A stretch of 64,000 nucleotides of DNA from NCBI GenBank assembly GCA_017994935.1, contig JAGOJU010000005.1:1-64000 (forward strand), read 5' to 3'. A program made the translations under genes and the position numbers. This DNA is from Opitutaceae bacterium (GTDB lineage Bacteria; Verrucomicrobiota; Verrucomicrobiia; Opitutales; Opitutaceae). The notes beneath the pieces were generated by a model. The model was not told where the DNA came from. It searched no databases and was given only the letters and a program-made list of their open reading frames with translations. Position 1 is the first letter of the stretch. Each line of letters starts with the position of its first letter. Of this stretch, positions 7,370 to 16,197 are shown piece by piece.

Positions 7370-7416
7370 GAACGGCCTCCATCCCAACCGATCTTACGCC
7401 AGACAATCACGCCGGT

Positions 7417-9585
7417 ATGACCTCCGGACCAGCCACCTCGCACCTTACCCGTCGCGCGATGCTCAAACATCTGGCGTCAGCCGGCGCGATTCTGGCCCTC
7501 CCGGGCCGAATCGCGGCGCAGCCCTCCGGCGGGCGGGCCGCGATTCTGAGCTATCTCGCGGCGCACGCACGTTCCGACCACGGTTATGCGTTCGCAGATC
7601 AGGCTCGTTCCCAACTCACGCCCACTTTTGCCGTGATCGGATGCTGCCGTCTGCTGGAAGAGATGCCGCCGAACCGCGACGCATTGTGCGACTTTCTCCG
7701 CGCCAATCATCCGCGGGAACTCCAGCGCCAGCAGCGGGAGCGCCGTCATTTCGACTACCAGCAGATTCAATCGCTCGTGTGGCTCGGCGACGAAGCCGCG
7801 GACTTCCGCGAACGGATCCGGCCGCAGATCGTCCCGCGTCCCTATCCGAAGATCAGCGAGCGGCACGGCTATCCCGTTTTTCAATCGGAGCTCGCGGGCG
7901 TGCAGTGCCACGCGCTACTCGGGCTTCCCGTGGCTCGGCTTGCGCCGGCGTTTACCGACTATGTCACCTCGCGCCGCCGGGCCAATGGAAGCTTCAACAA
8001 CACGCCCGCCGCCGATGGCGGCGACGGCCATGTGATGAACACGCTCTGGGGATTGCAGGCGCAGCGCACGCTCCAGATCCCCGATGAAAATCCCGCCGGC
8101 GCCGCCGCGTGGCTGCGCGGCGCACAGTTGCCGGGTGGCGGTTTCACGTTTCAGCCCGAGCCGCCGTTCGGCGGCGTGGACGATGTGGCCTACACGCGGG
8201 CTGCGGTTCGCGCGCTCCGTCTCGTGGGCACTGAACCGGCCGACCGCCAGTCCTGCATCGCGTGGCTCCTCTCGCTCGCGAACGCCGACGGAGGTTTCGG
8301 CGATCGTCCGGGCTGGCAGAGCAATCCCATGGCGACCTACCTTGCGCTCGATGCTCTCGAGGCCTTGGGAGCGCTCGCGGCGATCGAAACGCTCACGCCT
8401 GTCCGCCGTCGCCCCCCGGCGGCGCGCGTTTCGCCGCCGCCGGGGCTCAAGGTCTTTTCGATCCAGATCCAGGCCCATGGCACCGGCAGCCCGGCTGACG
8501 CGGTGGAGCTTGCCGACGCCCTGCACATCGACCTGTGGGGAGCGAAGCTGGCCCGTCCCGAGTGGCTGGCTGCGGCGCGCGCGTGCGCCGCGGAGAGGAA
8601 GGTGCCGGTGCGGTTTTTCGCGGCCGACGAAGAGCACGGCTGCTGGATGGACATGCCGGGGTTGGGCACCTACAGTCACATGAGCGACGTCTTCGCGCCG
8701 GCCGGCAGCGACTTCGGAGCTCCCGTGGGACGGGATCGCGCCACCGCGCGGGCAGTGTCGTGGGAAGAATTTCGCCGCCGTCGTCTGGCTCCGCTCGAAC
8801 GCGCGCGCGGCCGGCTCTTGTGGCAGGCCGGATCGAACGAGGAATTGGTACGGATTTTCCTCGATGACTCGCTTGAGCGCGGCGGTTACGCGGCCATCAG
8901 CACGTTTCATTTCGGCAATCCCGATTTGATGAACACGGAGCCGTTCCTCCAGCGCTGGCGCGGACGGATTCCGTTCGTCGCCCTCCAGGATGCGCACGGG
9001 ACCGAGCCGTGGTGGTTCGCGGATTTCACCACGGGATTCCGCACCCTGTTCCTCGCGACCGAGCCGACCTGGGAAGGCTGGCTCCGCGCTCTCGAACACA
9101 ACTGGACCGTGGCCGTGCGGCACGACAGTGTGACGAAGGGCCAGACCTGGATGCATGGCGGTTCGGAAGAAGTGCTTGGATTCGTGCGCGAGAGAGAAGC
9201 GCAGTGGCGCTGGTGGGACAACCCGCAGTGCGCGCGTCCGCTGGTCTCCATCGTAACGGTGCGGCCGGAGGACGAGTTCGAGTCCGACCGGCCCGCAGCC
9301 GGCGTGGCCATTCGCGTGCGCTGCGCCTGGCAAGCCTCCTACCTCGGAGCATTGCAAAAGCCACTCGCCGAGTTGGTGCGGCTCAGCGTCGATGGACGGG
9401 AGGTGACCCCGACACGGGTCGAACGGAAGCACACCAACACCCAGGCTGGCGAGCATGCGCATGTTTACGCCCTCACCGGCGCAGCGGCTGAAGGAGAACA
9501 CACCGTGACGGCGGTGGTGCGTGAGATCTCGACCGGGCGGGAAGTTGCGCGCACGCTCCCGTTCCGGGGAAAAGAATTCCCCTGA
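7417..9585 (+). CDS. Alpha-toroid (prenyltransferase/squalene-cyclase-like) protein fused to a PHP-like C-terminal domain
   Basis: 722 residues from ATG 7417; an in-frame GTG at 7366 would add 17 and overlap the upstream stop. HLTRRAMLKHLASAGAILAL is a Tat signal. Residues about 60-320 carry toroid repeats (GSFNNTPAADGGDGHVMNTL, GGGFTFQPEPPFGGVDDVAY, GGFGDRPGW), the fold of terpene cyclases and protein prenyltransferases. A cyclase DxDD acid motif is not evident. The second half, from LKVFSIQIQAHG, resembles PHP/polymerase-histidinol-phosphatase-type barrels (FVALQDAHG, EPWWFADFTTGFRT, AVRHDS) and is followed by a beta-rich tail. The enzymatic role is unknown; the context between a glycosidase and a sulfatase suggests polysaccharide breakdown outside the cytoplasm. 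Confidence 0.6.
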   Translation: MTSGPATSHLTRRAMLKHLASAGAILALPGRIAAQPSGGRAAILSYLAAHARSDHGYAFADQARSQLTPTFAVIGCCRLLEEMPPNRDALCDFLRANHPRELQRQQRERRHFDYQQIQSLVWLGDEAADFRERIRPQIVPRPYPKISERHGYPVFQSELAGVQCHALLGLPVARLAPAFTDYVTSRRRANGSFNNTPAADGGDGHVMNTLWGLQAQRTLQIPDENPAGAAAWLRGAQLPGGGFTFQPEPPFGGVDDVAYTRAAVRALRLVGTEPADRQSCIAWLLSLANADGGFGDRPGWQSNPMATYLALDALEALGALAAIETLTPVRRRPPAARVSPPPGLKVFSIQIQAHGTGSPADAVELADALHIDLWGAKLARPEWLAAARACAAERKVPVRFFAADEEHGCWMDMPGLGTYSHMSDVFAPAGSDFGAPVGRDRATARAVSWEEFRRRRLAPLERARGRLLWQAGSNEELVRIFLDDSLERGGYAAISTFHFGNPDLMNTEPFLQRWRGRIPFVALQDAHGTEPWWFADFTTGFRTLFLATEPTWEGWLRALEHNWTVAVRHDSVTKGQTWMHGGSEEVLGFVREREAQWRWWDNPQCARPLVSIVTVRPEDEFESDRPAAGVAIRVRCAWQASYLGALQKPLAELVRLSVDGREVTPTRVERKHTNTQAGEHAHVYALTGAAAEGEHTVTAVVREISTGREVARTLPFRGKEFP

Positions 9586-9613
9586 TCAAAAAAACACCGC
9601 GACCATTCTACCT

Positions 9614-11146
9614 ATGAAATTTTCCCTGATAGCCCTGGCCCTGTGCAGCCTGCTGGCCCCGGCTTTCGCCGCGCCGCCGCCCAACATCGTGATCTTTCTC
9701 GTGGACGACATGGGGGTGATGGACACGTCGGTGCCGTTCCTGACCGACGCCGCTGGTCAGCCTGTGAGCCATCCCCTCAATGCGATCTACCGCACGCCCA
9801 ACATGGAACGGCTCGCCGCGCGCGGCATCCGCTTCAACAATTTCGAGGCCATGAGCGTGTGCTCGCCCTCGCGTATCTCGATCATGACCGGCCAGAACGC
9901 GGCGCGGCACCGCACCACGACCTGGATCAACGCCGACACCAACAATGCCGGCCCTCACGGTCCGCCGGAGTGGAACTGGATGGGCTTGAACAAGCGCTCG
10001 GTGACGCTGCCGCGCCTGCTGGAAGACAACGGTTATCGCACGATCCTAGTCGGCAAAGCCCACTTCGGATCGCGTCGTTCCGAGGGCGCCGACCCGCGGA
10101 ACCTCGGGTTCGATGTCAATATCGCCGGCGGTGCCAACGGTGCACCCGGCAGCTACTATGGCCGGCAGAACTACGGTAATCCTGTCAATGGCAAACCCGG
10201 CCGCAATGCCACCAACGCGGTATCAGGGCTGGAGAAGTATCACGGCACCGACACCTTCCTCACCGAGGCGCTTACGCTCGAAGCCAACGCCCAGGTTGAC
10301 GCGGCGGTGAAGGACCGCCAGCCGTTCTTCCTCTATTTTTCTCACTACGCCGTTCACCGTCCCTTCGACTCCGACCCGCGTTTCGCGGCCCACTATCAGG
10401 ACTCGGACCAGCCACCGATGGAGCAGGCCTTTGCCGCCCTGATCGAGGGCATGGACAAATCCCTCGGCGATGTGCTCGACCACCTCGACCGGCTGGGCAT
10501 TGCCGACAACACGCTGATCATTTTCCTCGGAGACAACGGCTCCGACTGCCCGCTGGGCGAGGCACACGAGATCCGCAGCGCCGCCCCGCTGCGCGGTAAG
10601 AAAGGATCGCATTATGAGGGAGGCACGCGCGTACCCTTCATCGCTGCCTGGGCGCGGGCGGATGCCACCAACCCAAACCAACGCCGCCTCCCGATCCCGG
10701 CCGGTGTCATCCAGTCGCAACTGGCGTCCATCGACGATCTGTTTCCCACACTTCTTGCCTTCACGAACACCCAGGTGCCGACCAGCCATGCGGTGGACGG
10801 CGCACGACTTGACGCTCTGCTGTCCGGCCAACCTGATCCTAGCCGTCCGGAAACCTTTTTGATGCATTTTCCGCATTCCCCGCACCGGAGCGAGTACTGG
10901 ACCAGCTACCGCGATGGAGACTGGAAAGTCATCTACCATTATTTTCCCTCCGAGGTTTCCGCCAATTCCCATTACCAGCTTTTCAATCTCGCCTGGGATC
11001 CGTCCGAATCGAACAACCTCGCCGAGGCCGAGCCCGTCGTGCTGCGGCGGATGATGGAGGCGTTGATCACCGCGATGGTGAAGTGCGACGCCCAATATCC
11101 GGTGGCAGACGATCATGTCACGCCGGTGAAACCGCAGCTGCCTTGA
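9614..11146 (+). CDS. Secreted formylglycine-dependent sulfatase 1
   Basis: 510 residues. MKFSLIALALCSLLAPAFAA is a Sec signal peptide. NIVIFLVDDMG supplies the metal-binding DD, and C83 in SVCSPSRISIMTGQ is the Cys-type sulfatase signature converted to formylglycine. Later GKAHFG, the HRPFDSD region and FLGDNGSDCPLG complete the alkaline-phosphatase-superfamily active site. It hydrolyses sulfate esters, probably on a sulfated glycan. ATG 9614 is chosen because the signal peptide starts there. It follows the toroid gene by 28 bases with no promoter motif of its own, so it is the third gene of the operon. The maturation enzyme (FGE or anSME) is not in the window. Confidence 0.92.
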   Translation: MKFSLIALALCSLLAPAFAAPPPNIVIFLVDDMGVMDTSVPFLTDAAGQPVSHPLNAIYRTPNMERLAARGIRFNNFEAMSVCSPSRISIMTGQNAARHRTTTWINADTNNAGPHGPPEWNWMGLNKRSVTLPRLLEDNGYRTILVGKAHFGSRRSEGADPRNLGFDVNIAGGANGAPGSYYGRQNYGNPVNGKPGRNATNAVSGLEKYHGTDTFLTEALTLEANAQVDAAVKDRQPFFLYFSHYAVHRPFDSDPRFAAHYQDSDQPPMEQAFAALIEGMDKSLGDVLDHLDRLGIADNTLIIFLGDNGSDCPLGEAHEIRSAAPLRGKKGSHYEGGTRVPFIAAWARADATNPNQRRLPIPAGVIQSQLASIDDLFPTLLAFTNTQVPTSHAVDGARLDALLSGQPDPSRPETFLMHFPHSPHRSEYWTSYRDGDWKVIYHYFPSEVSANSHYQLFNLAWDPSESNNLAEAEPVVLRRMMEALITAMVKCDAQYPVADDHVTPVKPQLP

Positions 11147-11250
11147 GCCTGCGATACGGGTTCTGGGTGAATCGACCTTGGCATAAACAGCTGTTTCCAA
11201 AATTTCCACCTCACCCGGCTGAGGAACTGCCCGGCGTGGACAGGATTCTT

Positions 11251-11277
11251 GTAAAGGTTTTTCGCCGGCCCAGCGTC
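11251..11277 (+). promoter_or_regulatory. ECF-type promoter candidate 2 (GTAAA-GGTTTT-N12-CGTC)
   Basis: GTAAA 11251-11255, GGTTTT, and CGTC 11274-11277 with an 18-base spacer, the same as the other four sites. It lies just before the sulfatase 2 gene; a start about six bases after CGTC would fall near 11283. Confidence 0.6.
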
Positions 11278-11336
11278 TAAATAAGCTGATGGCTTCATCT
11301 GTTCGCTCCTGGGGGCTGGGTTGGATTCATCCTGAA

Positions 11337-12716
11337 ATGACAGGCAGGATTAAGCTTACCATTGGACGGCTCTCTTTCCTTTCCCTCCTGCTACTGGCCC
11401 CGGCTTGGGCGGCGCCGCGGACCAACATTCTGTTGATCGTGTCCGACGACCAGGGCTATGCCGATGTCGGCTTCCATGGCTCGCCGGACATCGTGACACC
11501 GAATCTCGACCGGCTGGCCGCGTCGGGCATCCGTTTTACCAATGGTTATGTGACGCATTCGTATTGCAGCCCATCACGTGCCGCGGTGATGGCCGGGCGC
11601 TACCAGCAGCGCTTCGGTCACGAACGAAATGTGTTCTACGACCCGACCGATCATACCGAAGGATTGCCGCTCTCGGAGACGCTGCTGCCGGCGCGCTTGC
11701 GCGACACCGGCTACGTCACGGGATGGATCGGCAAATGGCATTTGGGCGCGGCGCCGGAATTCGTGCCCGGGCAGCGCGGATTCATGGAGACCTATGGTTT
11801 TGTCGGCGGCGGACATCGGTTTCAGAACTGGAAGCCGGATACGGCGGAGGAATATGCGGTGCCCCTCGAACGCGACGGCCGCCCGGTTGAGGTGTCCGGA
11901 CATCTGACGACCGCCCTGGGACAGGAGGCGGCGGCGTTCGTGCGCCGGCACACGGACCAGCCGTGGTTTCTGTATCTCGCGTTCAATGCCCCGCACAATC
12001 CCCAGCAGCCCACGGAGGAGCGGCTTGTGCGCTTCGCCGCGATCAAGGACCCGGTCCGGCGGAAGTACGCGGCGCAAATCAGCCTGCTGGACGACGCAAT
12101 CGGCGGGACGCTGGCGGCGCTACGCGAAAGCGGACAGGAGGGACGAACATTGGTGTTTTTTTTCAGCGACAACGGCGGGCCTCCCGCGAAGATCAGCGGC
12201 GCGGACAATGGCCCGCTCCGTGGCGCGAAGGGTTCGAATTACGAGGGCGGCATCCGCGTGCCGTTCGTGATGTCGTGGCCGGGCCGGCTGGCCGCCGGTG
12301 CGACTGACGACCGTCCGGTCAGCGCGATCGACGTATTCGCCACCTCCCTCGGTGCGGCCGGCGTCCCGATGCCGACGGAGCATCCCTACGATAGCGTGAA
12401 TCTCCTACCTTTCCTCACCGGCGAGAAAGCCGGCATGCCGCACGAGCGGCTCTTCTGGCGCAATGGCAAGCAACGGGCGATCCGGGAGGGCGAATGGAAG
12501 CTCGTACGAGTGGAAAACCAGCCCGACCAGCTCTACCACCTCGCGTCGGACGTGGGCGAGAAGACCGACCTGGCCCGCAAACAGCCGAAAATCGCGAAGC
12601 GGCTCGCCGACGCCCTGAACGCCTGGGACAAGCAACTGATCGATCCGGTGTTTCTGGGGCTGGAACTTCATCCCAAAGCTGTGGCCAGAAAAGCACTGCG
12701 CAATAAAAAGCCATGA
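11337..12716 (+). CDS. Secreted formylglycine-dependent sulfatase 2
   Basis: 459 residues from ATG 11337, chosen because MTGRIKLTIGRLSFLSLLLL and the following APAWAA make a compact signal peptide; ATG 11289 would add 16 residues. NILLIVSDDQGYAD gives the metal-binding aspartates and C77 in SYCSPSRAAVMAGR is the formylglycine cysteine. GKWHLG and FFFSDNGGP complete the active site, followed by the C-terminal EGEWKLV strand. It is closer to the N-acetylgalactosamine/arylsulfatase A group than sulfatase 1 is, so the two probably remove different sulfates. Its own ECF-type promoter precedes it, and its stop overlaps the agarase-like gene (ATGA). Confidence 0.92.
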   Translation: MTGRIKLTIGRLSFLSLLLLAPAWAAPRTNILLIVSDDQGYADVGFHGSPDIVTPNLDRLAASGIRFTNGYVTHSYCSPSRAAVMAGRYQQRFGHERNVFYDPTDHTEGLPLSETLLPARLRDTGYVTGWIGKWHLGAAPEFVPGQRGFMETYGFVGGGHRFQNWKPDTAEEYAVPLERDGRPVEVSGHLTTALGQEAAAFVRRHTDQPWFLYLAFNAPHNPQQPTEERLVRFAAIKDPVRRKYAAQISLLDDAIGGTLAALRESGQEGRTLVFFFSDNGGPPAKISGADNGPLRGAKGSNYEGGIRVPFVMSWPGRLAAGATDDRPVSAIDVFATSLGAAGVPMPTEHPYDSVNLLPFLTGEKAGMPHERLFWRNGKQRAIREGEWKLVRVENQPDQLYHLASDVGEKTDLARKQPKIAKRLADALNAWDKQLIDPVFLGLELHPKAVARKALRNKKP

Positions 12717-14269
12717 CGCCGTCCGCGTCCGACCTTTCATTGGCGATAGATCCGAGCTGGCTGGGGAGTAGCGCAGGCTTCCAGCCTCCTCCGGAAGCAG
12801 ACTGGAAGTCTGCGCTACGTTCGGACTGCTGGTCCGTGCCCTGGACAGCCCTGACTCCCTCGCGCGACGCCGGCGGCCGCCGGGCTTGGCGCGCCGGGTG
12901 GCTGATCTTGTTTATCACGTTACTCTGCCTCGTTTACCCGGGTGCTTCGGCCCTGGCCGACGCACCCGCTGCGCGTCCAGCCGATCGCTTTGGGGGCGAC
13001 CTGGGCTTGGTCCGGCAGGCCACCGGACATTTCCGCGTGGAGGAAATCAGCGACCGCTGGTGGGTGGTTACTCCGGAGGGGCACGGGATGGTTCTGCTCG
13101 GCGTGAATCATCTCAGCGAGATGAAGAACGCGGCCGTCCATGCGCGCACGGTCTTCGCCCAACGGTTCGGCCAGGACTGGCCTCGCGTGTTCGCGGAGGT
13201 CGAGCGCCAGTGCCGCGCGTGGGGCTTCAACAGCGCCGGTTTCGAGGCGCCGAAGGAGATGCGCGCGACGATGCCCTACATCGTCAGCACGCCCTTCATG
13301 GCGGCGTCGTTCTGGCAGGAACCGCTGACTTACGTGGACGTGTTCACGTCCGCGTTCGCCGCCGCGGCCGAGGAGCGCGCCGTGGCGGTGGCGGGGGAGA
13401 TGAAGGCCAACCCCATGGCCCTCGCATGGTGCTGGACGGACTCGACCAGCTGGGATCTCGACTTCACGCGCCGGACGCGCGGCACCGATTACGTTTCCTT
13501 CCTGCGCGAGCTCCCGCCGCATGCGCCCGGACGCCAACGCTACACGGCCTTCCTGCGCGAGCGTCATGGCGGCGAGCTCACCCGGCTCAACGCCGCCTAT
13601 GGCGCGGCCTTCCCGTCCTTCGAGGCCGTGGGCGGCACGGGGCTCGATCGCGACCGCGTGGCGGTCTTCGCCGACGACCGCGAGTTCCTCCGGCTCATCG
13701 CCCGCCGCTACTATGAGGCCATTGCCATCCCGTTTCGCCGCGAGCATCCGACGGGCCTGCTGGTGGGCGACCGCTTCCATTTCCGCGATCATCCCGACGA
13801 GGTGCTGGAGGAGGCGGCGAAATTCATCGACGTGCTGGCCATTCAGCCGGGCGATCATTTCTTCCCGCCACTCGCGAAACTCACCCGGCCGGACGAGACT
13901 TGGTTCGACGCCGCCGAATTCGACCGGCTGCACCGCCTCACCGGCAAGCCGGTCATCATCGCCGATCATCAGTGCGGATTCTTCGATCCGGAAACCCCCA
14001 AGACCGGGGGCTGGTTCCAATACGCCACGGTGGGGGAGGCGGCCGCTTCCTATGACCGCTTCCTGCGCGACGCCTTCGCCCGGCCCTACGTCATCGGCTA
14101 CTTCCGCTGCCAGTATCTCACGATCTACAAGGACAACATCAAACGCCATAAGCAGGGCCTCCTGCGGCCCGACGGCACGCCCTTCGAGGACTATGTCCGC
14201 AAGATCGCGACGACCCATCGCGCGGAGCTGCGCGCGCTTCATGGCGACCGGCCGCCCTCCGCCCCCTGA
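12713..14269 (+). CDS. Agarase-like TIM-barrel glycoside hydrolase
   Basis: 518 residues from the ATG that overlaps the sulfatase stop. After an unusual N-terminus, GWLILFITLLCLVYPGASAL (about 64-84) acts as a signal segment. FRVEEISDRWWVVTPEGHGM and LLGVNHLSEMK match the opening of agarase/GH50-like barrels, and VIIADHQCGFFD, YVIGYFRCQY and DNIKRHKQGLL lie near the C-terminal barrel strands. The substrate is not certain. Residues about 19-36 (SSAGFQPPPEADWKSALR) are simply the translation of a REP palindrome at 12768-12818, so the N-terminal extension is probably repeat-derived and the true start may lie nearer the signal segment. Confidence 0.65.
   Translation: MTPSASDLSLAIDPSWLGSSAGFQPPPEADWKSALRSDCWSVPWTALTPSRDAGGRRAWRAGWLILFITLLCLVYPGASALADAPAARPADRFGGDLGLVRQATGHFRVEEISDRWWVVTPEGHGMVLLGVNHLSEMKNAAVHARTVFAQRFGQDWPRVFAEVERQCRAWGFNSAGFEAPKEMRATMPYIVSTPFMAASFWQEPLTYVDVFTSAFAAAAEERAVAVAGEMKANPMALAWCWTDSTSWDLDFTRRTRGTDYVSFLRELPPHAPGRQRYTAFLRERHGGELTRLNAAYGAAFPSFEAVGGTGLDRDRVAVFADDREFLRLIARRYYEAIAIPFRREHPTGLLVGDRFHFRDHPDEVLEEAAKFIDVLAIQPGDHFFPPLAKLTRPDETWFDAAEFDRLHRLTGKPVIIADHQCGFFDPETPKTGGWFQYATVGEAAASYDRFLRDAFARPYVIGYFRCQYLTIYKDNIKRHKQGLLRPDGTPFEDYVRKIATTHRAELRALHGDRPPSAP
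12768..12818. repeat. REP family 1 palindrome, copy 1
   Basis: GTAGCGCAGGCTTCCAGCC pairs with its near-complement ending GGAAGTCTGCGCTAC around a short CTCCGGAAGC centre. Copies lie at 16323-16373 and 22947-23004. This copy lies inside the 5' coding region of the agarase-like gene. Confidence 0.85.
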
Positions 14270-14284
14270 CCCACCCGCCCTTTT

Positions 14285-14464
14285 ATGAAAACAGCGAACA
14301 TCGCACTCGTGCTCGGTGCCGCCGGTGTCGTTTTGATCTTCGTCGGAAAAGAAGGCAGCGTTGGCGTGCTCGCGTCGCCACTCTTCCTGGCTGACATCTG
14401 TCTGCTGCTCCGGACACGGGCGAAAAAGAGGATCGGGGAGATTGAAGCCGAACTTTCTTCGTGA
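14285..14464 (+). CDS. Small two-helix membrane protein, 59 residues
   Basis: ATG 14285 to TGA 14462-14464, 15 bases after the agarase-like gene. MKTANIALVLGAAGVVLIFV and then VGVLASPLFLADICLLL form two membrane segments, followed by a basic/acidic tail (RTRAKKRIGEIEAEL). The positive cluster after the second helix and the short loop between helices are typical of a real small membrane protein rather than chance. I do not recognise a family. The position between the hydrolase and the sigma gene suggests it is the last gene of the sulfatase 2 operon. It is easily missed by length cut-offs. Confidence 0.6.
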   Translation: MKTANIALVLGAAGVVLIFVGKEGSVGVLASPLFLADICLLLRTRAKKRIGEIEAELSS

Positions 14465-14484
14465 TTGTAAACGCTGTTTATCCT

Positions 14485-14511
14485 TTACAAACTGACCCTG
14501 CCTTTCGCGTC
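14485..14511 (+). promoter_or_regulatory. ECF-type promoter candidate 3 (TTACA-N18-CGTC), sigma gene
   Basis: TTACA 14485-14489 and CGTC 14508-14511 with the same 18-base spacer as the other sites; the GGTTTT part is absent. It lies directly before the sigma factor ATG at 14518, as expected for autoregulation. Confidence 0.5.
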
Positions 14512-14517
14512 AGTTTG

Positions 14518-15096
14518 ATGAGCTCCCCCTCCGCATCACCCGATCCTTCTTCCGGCGTCGATCAGGCCCGCTGGTTTGACAATGAGGTGCGGCCGCATGA
14601 AACCTCATTGCGCTCCTACCTGAAGGGCTCGTTCCCCGCCATGCGCGATGTGGACGACGTGGTGCAGGAGTCCTACCTGCGCATCTGCAAGGCCCACACC
14701 GCCCATCCCATTCAGTGTGCCCGCGCCTTTCTTTTCGGGATCGCGCGCCGGCTGGCGGTGGACGTGCTCCGCAAGGAGCGCCGAACCACGGCGCATAATG
14801 TGAGCCTTGGTTTCGGAGCATTCGACGTCCGCGAAGACAAGGTCGATGCTGCCGAGGCGGCCAGCACGCAGCAGGAAGTCGAATTGCTGGCCGAGGCGAT
14901 CCATGCGTTGCCCGCCCGCTGCCGCGAGGTCATGGTGCTCCGCAAGATCGAACGACTGTCCCATCGTGAGATTGCCGAAAAACTCGGCATCACCATCGGC
15001 ACGGTAGAGGCGCAGATTGCCCGGGGGATGGAGAAATGCACCTGCTACCTGCGGAGCCGCGGCGTGGCCATCATCCCGCGGGGAAGCTCGACATGA
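14518..15096 (+). CDS. ECF sigma factor, FecI-like
   Basis: 192 residues from ATG 14518 (MSSPSASPDPSS); a GTG at 14461 would add 19 residues but would read through the putative promoter. Region 2 is seen in RDVDDVVQESYLRICKA and FLFGIARRLAVDVLRKER, and region 4 helix-turn-helix in LPARCREVMVLRKIERLSHR and EIAEKLGITIGTVEAQIARG. It directs RNA polymerase to a small regulon and is held by the FecR protein encoded next, with which it overlaps (ATGA). The likely regulon is the five TTACA/CGTC sites in this island. If the promoter call is right, the transcript starts at or next to the ATG, giving a leaderless or nearly leaderless mRNA. Confidence 0.9.
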   Translation: MSSPSASPDPSSGVDQARWFDNEVRPHETSLRSYLKGSFPAMRDVDDVVQESYLRICKAHTAHPIQCARAFLFGIARRLAVDVLRKERRTTAHNVSLGFGAFDVREDKVDAAEAASTQQEVELLAEAIHALPARCREVMVLRKIERLSHREIAEKLGITIGTVEAQIARGMEKCTCYLRSRGVAIIPRGSST

Positions 15097-16145
15097 GCAC
15101 GTCGCGCCGGTCTTTCAACGCCATCGAGCAACGTGCCGCCGCCTGGCTGGCGCGCGTTGACGGGGACATGGATGCGGAGGCGAAAGTCGAGTTCGACCGC
15201 TGGCTCGCCGCCGATCCGCAGCACCAGGCGGCTGTCACCGAAGTCCGCGCGGTCTGGGCGGCCTTCGATCGCCCGGCCGCGACCGACAGGGCGGCCGCCT
15301 TGCGCGCCCGGCTGGAGGGCTTGGCCCGCCGCGACCGCCATCGCCGGATGGTTGCAGGATCCGTGCTGGCCATGGCGGCCTGCCTGGTGGTGGTTTTCCT
15401 GCTGGTGCGCCCGAGGGGAGTCCACCTGGAAACGGTGCCTGGTGCGGTCACGACCGCCCACATCTCTATCCCGGCCAGCCAGACGCTGCCCGATGGTTCG
15501 GTCGTCGAGTTCAAGCCGGGGGCCCGGATCACGGTGGACTTTAATTCCAATGAACGCCGTGTGGTCCTCGACAGCGGGGAGGCGCATTTCTCGGTGACGA
15601 AGAATCCGCAGCGCCCCTTCATCGTCAAGGCGGGCACAGTCGACGTCCGTGCCGTGGGTACGGCCTTCGCCGTGCAGCTGGGAAGCACGGAAGTCGAGGT
15701 GCTGGTGACGGAAGGGAAGGTGAGCGTCACCTCGCTGCGACCCGTCGCAGGTGGTGAATCTGACGATGCGCCGAGTAAGCCGCAGGCTGACGCCGAGTCA
15801 GAACCGCCCATGCCGGTCGAGGTGGGGCAGCGGGCCATCGTCAAGCTGGACGCCGGCAGTACCTCTCCCGTGGTGACCTCCCTGCCGGTCGGCGCATTTG
15901 CCGAGCGATTGTCCTGGCGGGTGCCTGCTCTTGAGTTTTCCGAGACCAGCCTCGCCGAGGCCGTGACTCTCTTCAATCGCTACGGCAAGGTGCACCTGCG
16001 GACGACGGACAAAAAGGTGGCCGCGATGCGCGTCACCGGCGTGTTCCGGTCTGACAATCCGGCGGGATTTGCCGACGCCCTGGAGGCGATGCTGGGCCTG
16101 CAGGTCGAACGCCGCGGTGGCGACATTCTGTTGCGAAGCCCCTGA
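15093..16145 (+). CDS. FecR-type anti-sigma regulator
   Basis: 350 residues from the ATG overlapping the sigma stop. The cytoplasmic N-terminus (AAAWLARVDGDMDAEAKVEF and RWLAADPQH) is the DUF4880 sigma-binding part. MVAGSVLAMAACLVVVFLLV (86-105) is the single membrane helix. The periplasmic FecR domain (TLPDGSVVEFKPGARITVDF, GEAHFSVTKN, FIVKAGTVDVRAVGTAF) follows, and residues about 285-350 (LEFSETSLAEAVTLFNRYGK to GLQVERRGGDILLRS) form an STN-like C-terminal domain. It relays a signal from a TonB receptor STN domain across the inner membrane to the sigma factor. The receptor gene lies 250 bases downstream. Confidence 0.92.
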   Translation: MSTSRRSFNAIEQRAAAWLARVDGDMDAEAKVEFDRWLAADPQHQAAVTEVRAVWAAFDRPAATDRAAALRARLEGLARRDRHRRMVAGSVLAMAACLVVVFLLVRPRGVHLETVPGAVTTAHISIPASQTLPDGSVVEFKPGARITVDFNSNERRVVLDSGEAHFSVTKNPQRPFIVKAGTVDVRAVGTAFAVQLGSTEVEVLVTEGKVSVTSLRPVAGGESDDAPSKPQADAESEPPMPVEVGQRAIVKLDAGSTSPVVTSLPVGAFAERLSWRVPALEFSETSLAEAVTLFNRYGKVHLRTTDKKVAAMRVTGVFRSDNPAGFADALEAMLGLQVERRGGDILLRSP

Positions 16146-16170
16146 TTTTTCGGGAGGCCGGAAATTTTCC

Positions 16171-16197
16171 TTACAGGTTTTCGGACGGGCCAGCGTC
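16171..16197 (+). promoter_or_regulatory. ECF-type promoter candidate 4 (TTACA-GGTTTT-N12-CGTC), receptor 1
   Basis: TTACA 16171-16175, GGTTTT, CGTC 16194-16197. The flanking bases and the following leader (ATCGGGCTG with GTGTGGG) resemble those before receptor 2, so promoter and leader were duplicated with the gene. Confidence 0.65.

Noticed and set aside
5696..7387. 563-codon open frame on the minus strand opposite the DUF4038 gene
   Set aside because: It mirrors a clearly homologous plus-strand gene and has arginine/histidine-rich low-complexity composition without any family motif; long antisense frames are expected at this GC content.
12920..14242. 440-codon minus-strand frame opposite the agarase-like gene, and 514 codons opposite pyk (57533-59077)
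   Set aside because: Both are codon-bias shadows of well-supported plus-strand genes.
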